Source of the DNA: Actinomycetota bacterium
GTDB lineage: Bacteria > Actinomycetota > Thermoleophilia > Gaiellales > Gaiellaceae
Assembly: GCA_005883355.1 (NCBI GenBank)
Contig: VAXG01000109.1
Span: 1-41,899, forward strand
DNA: 41,899 nt
Direction: 5' to 3'
A program made the position numbers and the translations under genes. Shown one piece after another: positions 30,529-39,931 of the stretch. Positions within the stretch are counted from its first letter, which is position 1. Each line of letters begins with the position of its first letter. The notes under the pieces were generated by a model. It was not told the DNA's origin. It saw only the letters and a program-made list of their open reading frames with translations, and ran no database searches.

Positions 30529-31460
30529 AAGCAACGGACATCGTTCGGTACGAGGAGGACGGCCCGCGGGTCGTCCTCCTCGACCAGCGTCGGCTACCGG
30601 ACGAGGAGGTCGAGCTCGAGTGCCGGTCGGTTGCCGAGGTCGTCGTGGCGATCCGCGAGCTGGCGATCCGGGGCGCGCCTGCGATCGGTGTCGCAGCGGC
30701 CTACGCGCTCGCGCTCGCGGCCGCGTGCGGGGATGACCTCGACGAAGCTGCCGAGTTGCTTGCCGCTTCGCGTCCGACTGCTGTCAATCTCGCGTGGGCG
30801 CTCGAGCAGATGCGGGACGACCCGACCCCCGGGCACGCTCGCGCTCTGCACGAAGAGGAAGTCGAACGCTGCCATGCGATGGCCGCACACGCCGCCGAGT
30901 TGTTCGGCCCGGGGACGCGCGCGCTGACGCACTGCAATGCCGGGGGACTCGCGACAGGGGGTTACGGCAGCGCGCTCGGAGCGCTTCGGACCGCTTGGGA
31001 GCGAGGTGCGCTCGAACGTGTGTGGGTCGACGAGACGCGTCCGCTGCTGCAAGGCGCACGCCTGACGGCCTGGGAGCTCGAGGCCGCGGGCATTCCCCAC
31101 GCAGTGATCGCCGACTCCGCGGCCGGCTCGCTGATGGCTGCCGGGGATGTGGACTGTGTCGTCACGGGTGCAGACCGGATTGCTGCGAATGGCGACACGG
31201 CGAACAAGATCGGCACGTATTCGCTCTCGGTCCTCGCCGCTCACCATCGCATCCCGCTCTATGTCGTCGCGATCGACCTCCGTACTCCGACGGGCGCCGA
31301 GATCCCAATCGAGGAACGAGCCGCTGAAGAGCTCACGACCCGTTTCGCGGCGTGGAACCCGGCCTTCGACGTCACGCCTGCAGATCTGATCGCGGCAATC
31401 GTCACCGAGCACGGCGTCCATCGCGCTCCGTACGTCCAGTCGCTCGCGGCACTCGTATGA
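30510..31460 (+). CDS. mtnA: S-methyl-5-thioribose-1-phosphate isomerase
   Basis: Methionine-salvage enzyme that converts methylthioribose-1-phosphate to methylthioribulose-1-phosphate; it belongs to the eIF2B-alpha-related fold. The 316-residue protein has [16 protein letters not shown], the [17 protein letters not shown] segment, the catalytic cysteine in [15 protein letters not shown], and catalytic aspartate in [20 protein letters not shown]. The GTG at 30510 lies inside the end of ahcY, showing translational coupling of SAH recycling with MTA salvage. No other mtn genes lie nearby. In some organisms this enzyme acts on other ribose-1-phosphates, so the exact substrate is not certain. Confidence 0.93.
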   Translation: MGRRNLEATDIVRYEEDGPRVVLLDQRRLPDEEVELECRSVAEVVVAIRELAIRGAPAIGVAAAYALALAAACGDDLDEAAELLAASRPTAVNLAWALEQMRDDPTPGHARALHEEEVERCHAMAAHAAELFGPGTRALTHCNAGGLATGGYGSALGALRTAWERGALERVWVDETRPLLQGARLTAWELEAAGIPHAVIADSAAGSLMAAGDVDCVVTGADRIAANGDTANKIGTYSLSVLAAHHRIPLYVVAIDLRTPTGAEIPIEERAAEELTTRFAAWNPAFDVTPADLIAAIVTEHGVHRAPYVQSLAALV

Positions 31461-32203
31461 AAGCGCTCATCCTCGCAGCGGGGTATGCGACCCGCTTGCG
31501 GCCGCTGACGGACTCGATCCCGAAGCAGCTTCTTCCCGTGGGCGGCCGGCCGATGGTGGATTGGATCCTCGACGGGATCGAAGAGACCTCGGCTGACGAG
31601 GTGCACCTGGTGACGAACGCGCGCTTCGCGGACGACTTCGAGCGCTGGGCGCAGGACAAGGACGTTCGGATCCACAACGACGGCACGACGTCCAACGAGG
31701 ACCGGCTCGGTGCGATCGGAGACATCCGCTTCGTGGGCCTCGACGACGACCTGTTGGTGGTCGCCGGCGACAACCTCTTCGACTACTCACTCGCCGCCTA
31801 CGAGGACTACTGGCGCGAGCGCGACGGGAGCTGTGTCGCGGTCTTCGACGTCGGCGATCGCGAGCTGGCGAAAAGGTACGGCATCGTCGAGGTCGACGCG
31901 GAGGACCGCGTCGTCGGATTCGTTGAGAAACCAGAGAATCCGCCGACGACACTCTGCGCCACCGCGACGTACCTTTACGAACGCGACCACTTGCGGCTGG
32001 TCGAGCGGTACCTCGAAGAGGGAAACCCGCCAGATCAGCCGGGGAACTACGTCGCCTGGCTGCACAAGCGAGAGCCTGTCTATGCGTATCGCTTCGCCGG
32101 GCAGTGGTACGACATCGGCGACGCGAAGCAGTTGGTCGAAGCGGACAACCGCATGCGCCGCCGGCGTGGCTTGCCGGAACGCTCGGAGTATTCACCGAGC
32201 TGA
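31457..32203 (+). CDS. Nucleotidyltransferase family protein (glucose-1-phosphate thymidylyltransferase-like)
   Basis: A 248-residue NTP_transferase enzyme. The start [20 protein letters not shown] and PKQLLPVGGRPMVDWILD form the nucleotide-binding signature. VVAGDNLFDYSL carries the metal aspartate, and GIVEVDAEDRVVGFVEKPENP is typical of RmlA-like enzymes. The C-terminal WYDIGDAKQLVEADNRMR matches the sugar-binding end of the family. The ATG overlaps the mtnA stop (ATGA). It is a second, unrelated-in-sequence nucleotidyltransferase alongside the one at 26974. The sugar cannot be assigned; its coupling to mtnA may be just operon packing. Confidence 0.85.
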   Translation: MKALILAAGYATRLRPLTDSIPKQLLPVGGRPMVDWILDGIEETSADEVHLVTNARFADDFERWAQDKDVRIHNDGTTSNEDRLGAIGDIRFVGLDDDLLVVAGDNLFDYSLAAYEDYWRERDGSCVAVFDVGDRELAKRYGIVEVDAEDRVVGFVEKPENPPTTLCATATYLYERDHLRLVERYLEEGNPPDQPGNYVAWLHKREPVYAYRFAGQWYDIGDAKQLVEADNRMRRRRGLPERSEYSPS

Positions 32204-32228
32204 CACAGACACGTCACTCACGCTGCCC

Positions 32229-32234
32229 TAGCGT
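32229..32234 (+). promoter_or_regulatory. Candidate leaderless -10 box (TAGCGT) of comF
   Basis: TAGCGT matches TANNNT and ends 8 nt before the GTG at 32243. No Shine-Dalgarno is visible. A TGACAC-type hexamer at 32201-32206 is a possible but poorly spaced -35. Confidence 0.3.
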
Positions 32235-32242
32235 GATGTGGC

Positions 32243-32905
32243 GTGCTCGATCTGCTCCTGCCCCAGCGCTGCCTTCTCTGTCTCGTCCCCGGGGCGCAGG
32301 TGTGCGACGGCTGCACGGCGGCCCTCCGCCGTATCGAGGCACCGCTCTGCGAGCGTTGCGGCGCCCCGACTGCCTGGCCTGTGCAGCGCTGCGCAGAGTG
32401 CGCGGGCCGGCGGCTGGCCTTCGCTCGTGCTCGGGCGGCGCTGGCGTACGACGACCGGTTGCGTCCGGTGGTGGCCGCCTGGAAGGAGCGCGGTCTGCGC
32501 CGGCTGGCCGCCTGGGCGGCGGCGGTCCTCCGCGAATCGCTGCCGCGACCGGACGCGGCCTGTGTCGTGTTCGTCGCGGGCGATCCTGACCGAAAGCTCC
32601 AGCGCGGACATCACGCCGCCGAGCGGCTGGCGAACGAGCTTGCCGCTCTTTGGGAGCTGCCGGTGCGGACATTCCTCACGAGGGCCAGAGGATCTCCTCG
32701 TCAGCGTGGGCTCGCGCGGCACGAACGGCGTCGGAATGTCGCCGATGCTTTTCTTGCGCACGATCGGGTACCCAGCCGCGTAGTGCTCGTCGACGACGTC
32801 TACACGACCGGTGCGACCGCCAATGCGGCCGCGTCGGCTCTGCGGAAGGGAGGCGCCAGAACCGTCGAGGTCGTGACGTTCGCCCGCACGATTCGCATTC
32901 GCTAG
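32243..32905 (+). CDS. comF: ComF family phosphoribosyltransferase-like protein
   Basis: A 220-residue protein with an N-terminal zinc-ribbon-like part (LLPQRCLLCL, VCDGC, CERCGAP, CAEC) and a C-terminal phosphoribosyltransferase fold with the PRPP loop VVLVDDVYTTGATANAAASA. The conserved RGFNQ-like element appears as RKLQRGHHAAERLANEL, and RKTxxQxxLxxxERxxN as SPRQRGLARHERRRNVADAF. ComF proteins are tied to DNA uptake in competent bacteria, but many non-competent organisms carry it, and its reaction is unsettled. It lies upstream of hpf and secA, a common arrangement in Gram-positive bacteria. Confidence 0.9.
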   Translation: MLDLLLPQRCLLCLVPGAQVCDGCTAALRRIEAPLCERCGAPTAWPVQRCAECAGRRLAFARARAALAYDDRLRPVVAAWKERGLRRLAAWAAAVLRESLPRPDAACVVFVAGDPDRKLQRGHHAAERLANELAALWELPVRTFLTRARGSPRQRGLARHERRRNVADAFLAHDRVPSRVVLVDDVYTTGATANAAASALRKGGARTVEVVTFARTIRIR

Positions 32906-32908
32906 GGT
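32879..32908 (+). promoter_or_regulatory. Candidate promoter of hpf
   Basis: TTCGCC (32879-32884) and TAGGGT (32903-32908) are spaced by 18 nt. The TSS would be near 32915, giving a short leader with GAGGAGG just before the hpf ATG. The -10 overlaps the comF stop codon. Confidence 0.3.
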
Positions 32909-32934
32909 GAGACCCCCGGCTCACGAGGAGGCGC

Positions 32935-33477
32935 ATGCGACTTCAGGTGAAGGGAAAGAACCACGAGGTCAGCGACACGATCCGCCGGTACGCCGAGGAA
33001 AAGATGCAAAAGCTCGACCGTCAGCTGCACGAGCTTGCGGAGGTCGAGCTGGAGCTCCGTGTCGAGAAGAACCCTTCGATCGCTGACAACCAGGTGGCCG
33101 AAGTGACCGTCTGGACAAAGGGGCCGACGCTCCGCGTCAAGGAGGCGTCGACCGACATGAAAGCGTCGATCGACCAGCTGACGGACAAGCTGCTCCGCCA
33201 GATCGACCATGCTCGCGGCAAACAGCGCAGGGACTGGCACACACGTGACAACGGCACACCGACCGGAGGTCCGATGCCCGACGAAGACGACACCGGCGAG
33301 CAGATCGTCAAGGTGAAGCAGTTCTCTGTCAAGCCGATGAGCCCGGAGGAGGCTGTGCTGCAGCTCGAGCTCATCGGGCACGACTTCTTCGTCTTCCGCA
33401 GCGACGAGTCCGGCGACGTCAACGTCATCTACCGCCGCAGGAACGGCGGCTACGGGTTGATCGAGCCGTCGGGGTAG
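32935..33477 (+). CDS. hpf: Ribosome hibernation-promoting factor, long form
   Basis: Long HPF dimerises inactive 70S ribosomes into 100S particles in stationary phase. The 180-residue protein has an N-terminal S30AE domain (residues about 1-100, LQVKGKNHEVSDTIRRYAEEK, given in part as VKGKNHEVSDTIRRYAEEK), a charged linker (DWHTRDNGTPTGGPMPDEDD), and a C-terminal dimerisation domain (IVKVKQFSVKPMSPEEAVLQ and DFFVFRSDESGDVNVIYRR). The ATG is preceded by GAGGAGG with 3-4 nt spacing. The TAG stop base is shared with the GTG start of the unknown gene downstream. Confidence 0.94.
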   Translation: MRLQVKGKNHEVSDTIRRYAEEKMQKLDRQLHELAEVELELRVEKNPSIADNQVAEVTVWTKGPTLRVKEASTDMKASIDQLTDKLLRQIDHARGKQRRDWHTRDNGTPTGGPMPDEDDTGEQIVKVKQFSVKPMSPEEAVLQLELIGHDFFVFRSDESGDVNVIYRRRNGGYGLIEPSG

Positions 33478-34019
33478 TGGGGATCTTCAGGCGCAAGCCG
33501 CTGCACCAGCGGCTCGCCGAGGAGGGCGGTCTCGTTGAACGATCGACCGCGCCGTTGTTCACCGGGACCATTCCCGAGACTGGCATCCACGGTATTCCGC
33601 GTGAGCGTCAGTACGACGCGGTCGCCGCGACCGAGGCGCCCGATGCCGAGGGCAACGCCGCGCGTTTCGTCGGACTGGAGGACGGGTCGCTTCTGATCGA
33701 GGAAGGCGACGGCGACCTGACGCCGCTCGCCGACGCGATCGAGCAGGAGATCGCACGTCCGTATCGCGCCACGGCTGTCCGGCGCGGAGAGACGACCTGG
33801 GCGGTTGCTGCGCACAGGCTTCGCGTGGTCGAGCTACCCGAGCCGGGCGGTGACGAGGTCGAGCTGGTCCTGAACGGCGAGGAGAAGATCCTGGTCGTGG
33901 ACGGGAACCGCTCCTTCGGAACGCTGCCGGAGCTCGAGCGGCTTGCCGACGGCAACGCAGTCATCCGTGCGTCTCGTCTCGACGGTGCCCTCTGGGAGGT
34001 TCGTGTCGATCCGCTCTAG
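33477..34019 (+). CDS. Unknown protein between hpf and secA
   Basis: A 180-residue, acidic, soluble-looking protein without signal peptide or membrane helix. It begins GIFRRKPLHQRLAEEGGL, has a Pro/Gly-rich region (IPETGIHGIPRERQYD), and a C-terminal alpha/beta part rich in Glu, Asp, Leu and Val with ELVLNGEEKILVVDGNRSFG. I do not recognise a domain. The GTG at 33477 overlaps the hpf stop, so it is coupled to the hibernation factor. Composition and third-position GC match the neighbours, which argues that it is a real gene. Its context suggests a link to ribosome hibernation or secretion, but no function should be assumed. Confidence 0.75.
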   Translation: MGIFRRKPLHQRLAEEGGLVERSTAPLFTGTIPETGIHGIPRERQYDAVAATEAPDAEGNAARFVGLEDGSLLIEEGDGDLTPLADAIEQEIARPYRATAVRRGETTWAVAAHRLRVVELPEPGGDEVELVLNGEEKILVVDGNRSFGTLPELERLADGNAVIRASRLDGALWEVRVDPL

Positions 34020-34030
34020 GTGGGGCAAGC

Positions 34031-34036
34031 TACCCT
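34031..34036 (+). promoter_or_regulatory. secA: Candidate leaderless -10 box (TACCCT) of secA
   Basis: TACCCT matches TANNNT and ends 7 nt before the ATG at 34044. No Shine-Dalgarno is visible in the interval. A GTG at 34020 is an alternative start, but it would put the box inside the coding sequence and adds residues not typical of SecA. Confidence 0.4.
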
Positions 34037-34043
34037 AGGTCTC

Positions 34044-36716
<2,673 letters not shown>

Positions 36717-36725
36717 CCGCGCGTA

Positions 36726-36798
36726 ACCGCGCGAAGTCCGGCCCGTAAACCGTGCGAAGTCCGGCCCGGCTGCGCCGGGCCATGATGACTTCGCGCGG
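36726..36798 (+). repeat. 20-bp direct repeat and nested long inverted repeat after secA
   Basis: Two copies, 36726-36745 and 36749-36768, of ACCGYGCGAAGTCCGGCCCG differ at one base. The inverted arm GACTTCGCGCGG (36787-36798) is complementary to CCGCGCGAAGTC of copy 1 exactly and to copy 2 with one G-U pair, so the two copies can compete for it. Between them is a perfect GGCCCGGC/GCCGGGCC hairpin (36763-36770 and 36774-36781) with a TGC loop. It could terminate secA transcription, but there is no T-tract. See the findings for the competing folds. Confidence 0.85.
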
Positions 36799-36826
36799 AT
36801 TCGTTACTAGTGACGAGCGCTGGGTG

Positions 36827-36853
36827 GCGGACGCCGGCAGAGCCGGCATCCGC
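36827..36853 (+). other. Hairpin in the secA-prfB gap
   Basis: GCGGA-C-GCCGGC (36827-36838) pairs with GCCGGC-A-TCCGC (36842-36853) around AGA, eleven pairs with one C-A mismatch. Confidence 0.75.
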
Positions 36854-36938
36854 GATGCACGGCCAACAGCATGTGGTTGTCCCAAGTACCGTTATCTGAG
36901 TGCCTGATTCTTTGGTACAGGTCTGGGGACTGTCCCTG

Positions 36939-36961
36939 GCCACGTCCCGCAGGGACGTGGC
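36939..36961 (+). other. Perfect 10-bp hairpin in the secA-prfB gap
   Basis: GCCACGTCCC (36939-36948) pairs with GGGACGTGGC (36952-36961) around GCA. Just upstream are the palindromic GGGGACTGTCCC-like stretch and AGTACC...GGTAC arms, so the area from 36890 is itself highly foldable. Confidence 0.8.
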
Positions 36962-37028
36962 GAAACTGTCTCGACCGGACATGGAGTTCGCGCCGAAAGC
37001 GTGACTTTTCTTCCACAGCCGGCTGGCT

Positions 37029-37061
37029 CGGACATGGTGGGGACACTCCCCGACATGTCCG
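37029..37061 (+). other. Stem-loop upstream of the prfB promoter
   Basis: CGGACATG (37029-37036) pairs with CATGTCCG (37054-37061), and inside it GGGG (37039-37042) pairs with CCCC (37048-37051). It reaches into the predicted -35 region of prfB. A second CGGACATG-like stretch lies upstream near 36976. Confidence 0.75.
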
Positions 37062-37078
37062 CGGCCGTTGGCTAACAT
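37050..37078 (+). promoter_or_regulatory. Candidate promoter of prfB (leaderless)
   Basis: CCGACA (37050-37055), spaced 17 nt from TAACAT (37073-37078), resembles a -35/-10 pair. The -10 box ends 6 nt before the ATG at 37085 and there is no Shine-Dalgarno, so the transcript should be leaderless. This is the best-spaced promoter among the leaderless candidates in the window. Confidence 0.5.
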
Positions 37079-37084
37079 CGGCGC

Positions 37085-38192
37085 ATGGCCGAAGAAAGCG
37101 CACAGCCGCTCGAGCAACAGCTCGAGGAGATCAGGACCCAGCTCGCCTGGGTCCGTGATTACCTTTGACCCGGATGCGCTGAGCGCCCGCCGCGCCGAGC
37201 TCGAGCAGCGGATGGGCGAGCCCGGCTTCTGGGACGACCAGGAGCGCGCGGCCAAGATCTCCACGGAACATTCGCGCGTCGCGCGCAAGCTTGACAGCTA
37301 CGAGCAGCTCACCCGCGACTACGAGGACGCGCAAGAGCTCTTCTCGATGGACGGCGGGATGGAGGACGAGATCGCCTCGTCGATCGCGCCGCTCCGGCAG
37401 GAGCTCGAGCGCCTACAGGAGCAGGCGCTCTTCAGCGGCGAGTACGACGCGGGCGACGCGGTCGTCACGCTCCAGTCCGACGTCGGCGGAACCGATGCGC
37501 AGGACTTCACCGAGATGCTCCTGCGCATGTACGAGCGCTGGGCCGATCACCGCGGCTTCAAGACGGAGGTGATCGAGGCGAGTCCCGGCGAAGAAGCCGG
37601 CCTCAAATCGGCGACGTTCACCGTCGAAGGCGAGAACGCGTACGGGATCCTCAGAGCCGAGCGTGGCAAGCACCGCCTCGTACGCCTGAGCCCCTTCGAC
37701 CAGGCGCATCGCCGCCACACGTCGTTCGCCCAGGTGATCCCGGCACCGCTACTTACGCAGGACGAAGACCTCGAGATCGACGAGGGCGACCTGCGAATCG
37801 ATACCTATCGCGCGCAGGGCGCGGGCGGCCAGCACGTGAACAAGACCGACTCCGCGGTCAGGATCACGCACCTGCCGACCGGCGTCGTCGTCCAATGCCA
37901 GAACGAGCGCTCCCAGACGGCGAACAAGCAGACGGCGATGCGCATCCTCAAGTCCCGCCTGGCCGAGCTTGCCGAGGAGGAACGGGAGCAGGAACTGGCC
38001 AGGGAGCGGGGAGTCGTCAGCATGGGCTTCGGCGGGAATCCGATCCGGAGCTACATCCTCCAGCCCTACCAGCTGGTCAAGGATCACCGCACGGACTACG
38101 AGGTCGGCAACGCCCAGGGAGTCCTGGACGGGAACCTGGATCCCTTTATCCACGCGTACTTGCTCGCGCGAGCCGCGGGGAAGGTGGTCTGA
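37085..38192 (+). CDS. prfB: Peptide chain release factor 2 (RF2) with +1 programmed frameshift site
   Basis: RF2 decodes UGA and UAA. The zero frame from ATG 37085 runs 27 codons (AEESAQPLEQQLEEIRTQLA and WVRDYL) to TGA at 37166-37168. At the stop the sequence is CTT TGA C (37163-37169), the same slippery context as the classical prfB autoregulatory frameshift. A +1 shift continues into DPDALSARRAELEQRMGEPG at 37167. The product would have 368 residues. The body has the RF2 tripeptide SPF in RLSPFDQAHRRHTS, the GGQ motif [18 protein letters not shown] and SRTDYEVG-like KDHRTDYEVG. The upstream SD-like stimulator expected 3 nt before CTT is not evident. Autoregulation by UGA readthrough is inferred from this site. 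Confidence 0.95.
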
Positions 38193-38264
38193 CCCCTCAG
38201 GTAGACTGGCCCGCAATTCGAAGGCCGGTGCGCGCTCAGGTCCCGCGCCCCCTCAGAGAACCTG

Positions 38265-39038
38265 GTGTCGGACGTAACCCTTCAGACAGAGGAAACTCCC
38301 GCGGTAACGCTCCCGGAACTGCAGCCGACCGAGACGCCGGCTCCGGCTCCCGGCGCGATGATCGTCTTCGAATCCGTCGCCAAGGTCTACGACCCTGACG
38401 TGACCGCCCTCCGCGACGTCTCGTTCGTGATCGAAAAGGGCGAGTTCGTCTTCGTCGTCGGCGCGTCCGGCTCTGGCAAGTCGACGATCATCCGGCTCCT
38501 GCTGAAGGAGCTCGAGCCGACCCGCGGGCGGATCTTCGTCGGTGGGCGCGACCTGACCCGGCTCCGCCGTTCGAACGTGCCGAAGCTACGGCGCAACGTC
38601 GGCTGCGTCTTCCAGGACTTCAAGCTGCTTCCGACCCGCACCGCTGCCGAGAACGTCGCCTACGCGCTGAAGGTACAGGGTGAGAGCGCCAGCAACATTC
38701 GGCGCAAGGTGCCCGAGGTCATGAACATGGTCGGGCTCTCGCACAAGATGAACTCCCTCCCCGACGAGCTCTCCGGGGGCGAGCAGCAGCGCGTTTCGAT
38801 CGCGCGCGCCTTCGTCAACCACCCGCCCCTCCTCGTCTGTGATGAGCCGACCGGGAACCTGGATCCCGACACCTCTGTCGGGATCATGCAGCTCCTCTAT
38901 CGCATCAACCGCGCCGGCACCACGATCCTGATGGTGACGCACGACCGCGAGATGGTCGACAAGATGCGTCGCCGGGTGATCGGGTTGGAGGACGGCCGCC
39001 TCGCGCGCGACGAGCGACGCGGAGGCTACGAGTCATAG
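38265..39038 (+). CDS. ftsE: Cell division ATP-binding protein FtsE
   Basis: ABC ATPase that works with FtsX to activate peptidoglycan hydrolases at the septum. The 257-residue protein has Walker A GASGSGKS, Q-loop VFQDFKLLPTRTAAEN, signature LSGGEQQRVSIARA, Walker B LLVCDEPTGNLDP, and H-loop MVTHDREMV. The GTG at 38265 gives about 31 extra N-terminal residues rich in Thr, Pro and Glu before AMIVFESVAKVYD; an ATG at 38358 would give the typical length. An approximate -10, TAGACT, lies near 38202. Its stop TAG is part of GTCATAG, where the ftsX start probably lies. Confidence 0.94.
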   Translation: MSDVTLQTEETPAVTLPELQPTETPAPAPGAMIVFESVAKVYDPDVTALRDVSFVIEKGEFVFVVGASGSGKSTIIRLLLKELEPTRGRIFVGGRDLTRLRRSNVPKLRRNVGCVFQDFKLLPTRTAAENVAYALKVQGESASNIRRKVPEVMNMVGLSHKMNSLPDELSGGEQQRVSIARAFVNHPPLLVCDEPTGNLDPDTSVGIMQLLYRINRAGTTILMVTHDREMVDKMRRRVIGLEDGRLARDERRGGYES

Positions 39039-39931
39039 AACGCGTCAAGCTTCTCATCTCGGAATCCCTGCGCTCGCTGGGTGCGAACCTGTCGACGACA
39101 CTCGCTGCAACCGTGACCGTGCTGATCGGTATGTTCCTGCTCGGGCTCTTCATCGCGTTCGGCACGTGGGTCGTCTCATGGAGCAACCACGTCAAGCGCG
39201 AGCTCGTCGTGCACGTCTACTACTGCACGAGCGACACCTGCGCCAAAGAGGCGAGCACGTCGCAGATGAACGAGACTGCACGGCTCGCCACTGCGAGCTC
39301 GCTCGTGAAGAACGTCGTGTTCGTCTCGAAAGCCGACGCCCTCCGGATCATGAAGCAGAAGCATCCCGAGGAGGTTGGTGCACTCCCGACGAATCCGTTC
39401 CCGAACGCCCTGACGGTCATTCCGAAGCGTGGGGAGGACGTCGAAAAGGTCGCGGCGCTGTTCAAGGCGAGCCCCGCACTGGGGATCGACAAGGTCGACT
39501 ACGGCAAGCAGACGACGCATCGCGTGCTCAAGCTTGCACACGTGATCGAGATCTTCTTCATCATCGCCGTCGCCCTCTTGCTCGCGGCGTCCACCTTGCT
39601 CATCGCGAACACGATCCGGTTATCGATCTTTTCGCGACGTCGTGAGATCGAGGTGATGAAGCTCGTCGGCGCGACGAACTGGTTCGTCCGCGGCCCGTTC
39701 ATGCTGGAAGGGCTGCTCTGCGGCATCGCCGGCGCGGTCGGAGCTGTCCTGCTCCTCGTCATCGGCAAGGAGATCGCGCTGCCGTCGCTGCTTCACAGCG
39801 GGCCGCTCAAAGCCGGGAACGACGTGAACGCGATCGCCTTCTCGGTCAACGCGCTGATACTGCTCGGAACCGGACTGCTCCTCGGCGCGGCCGGGTCCGG
39901 CTTCACCATTCGCCGCTTCCTCAAGGTCTGA
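39035..39931 (+). CDS. ftsX: Cell division protein FtsX, probable non-canonical (ATA) start
   Basis: Permease-like partner of FtsE. From ATA 39035 the frame reads ERVKLLISESLRSLGANLST then the first transmembrane helix, a large extracellular domain (VSWSNHVKRELVVHVYYC, with several Cys), and three C-terminal helices with the FtsX motif SRRREIEVMKLVGATNWFVR. No ATG, GTG or TTG occurs in this frame for more than 90 nt upstream nor until GTG 39113. A start there would lose the cytoplasmic tail and half of helix 1. GGAGG (39021-39025) lies 9 nt before the ATA, and ATAG overlaps the ftsE stop, like the usual ATGA. Length from ATA is 298 residues. A sequence error is the main alternative. Confidence 0.88.
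   Translation: MERVKLLISESLRSLGANLSTTLAATVTVLIGMFLLGLFIAFGTWVVSWSNHVKRELVVHVYYCTSDTCAKEASTSQMNETARLATASSLVKNVVFVSKADALRIMKQKHPEEVGALPTNPFPNALTVIPKRGEDVEKVAALFKASPALGIDKVDYGKQTTHRVLKLAHVIEIFFIIAVALLLAASTLLIANTIRLSIFSRRREIEVMKLVGATNWFVRGPFMLEGLLCGIAGAVGAVLLLVIGKEIALPSLLHSGPLKAGNDVNAIAFSVNALILLGTGLLLGAAGSGFTIRRFLKV

Noticed and set aside
36726-36798. Insertion-sequence ends
   Set aside because: No transposase, no target duplication or matching terminal inverted repeats framing a unit; the repeats are nested hairpins only.
36871-37158. Short plus-strand ORF in the secA-prfB gap
   Set aside because: It crosses the palindromic elements and the prfB start in a different frame; no coding-type composition or ribosome-binding site.
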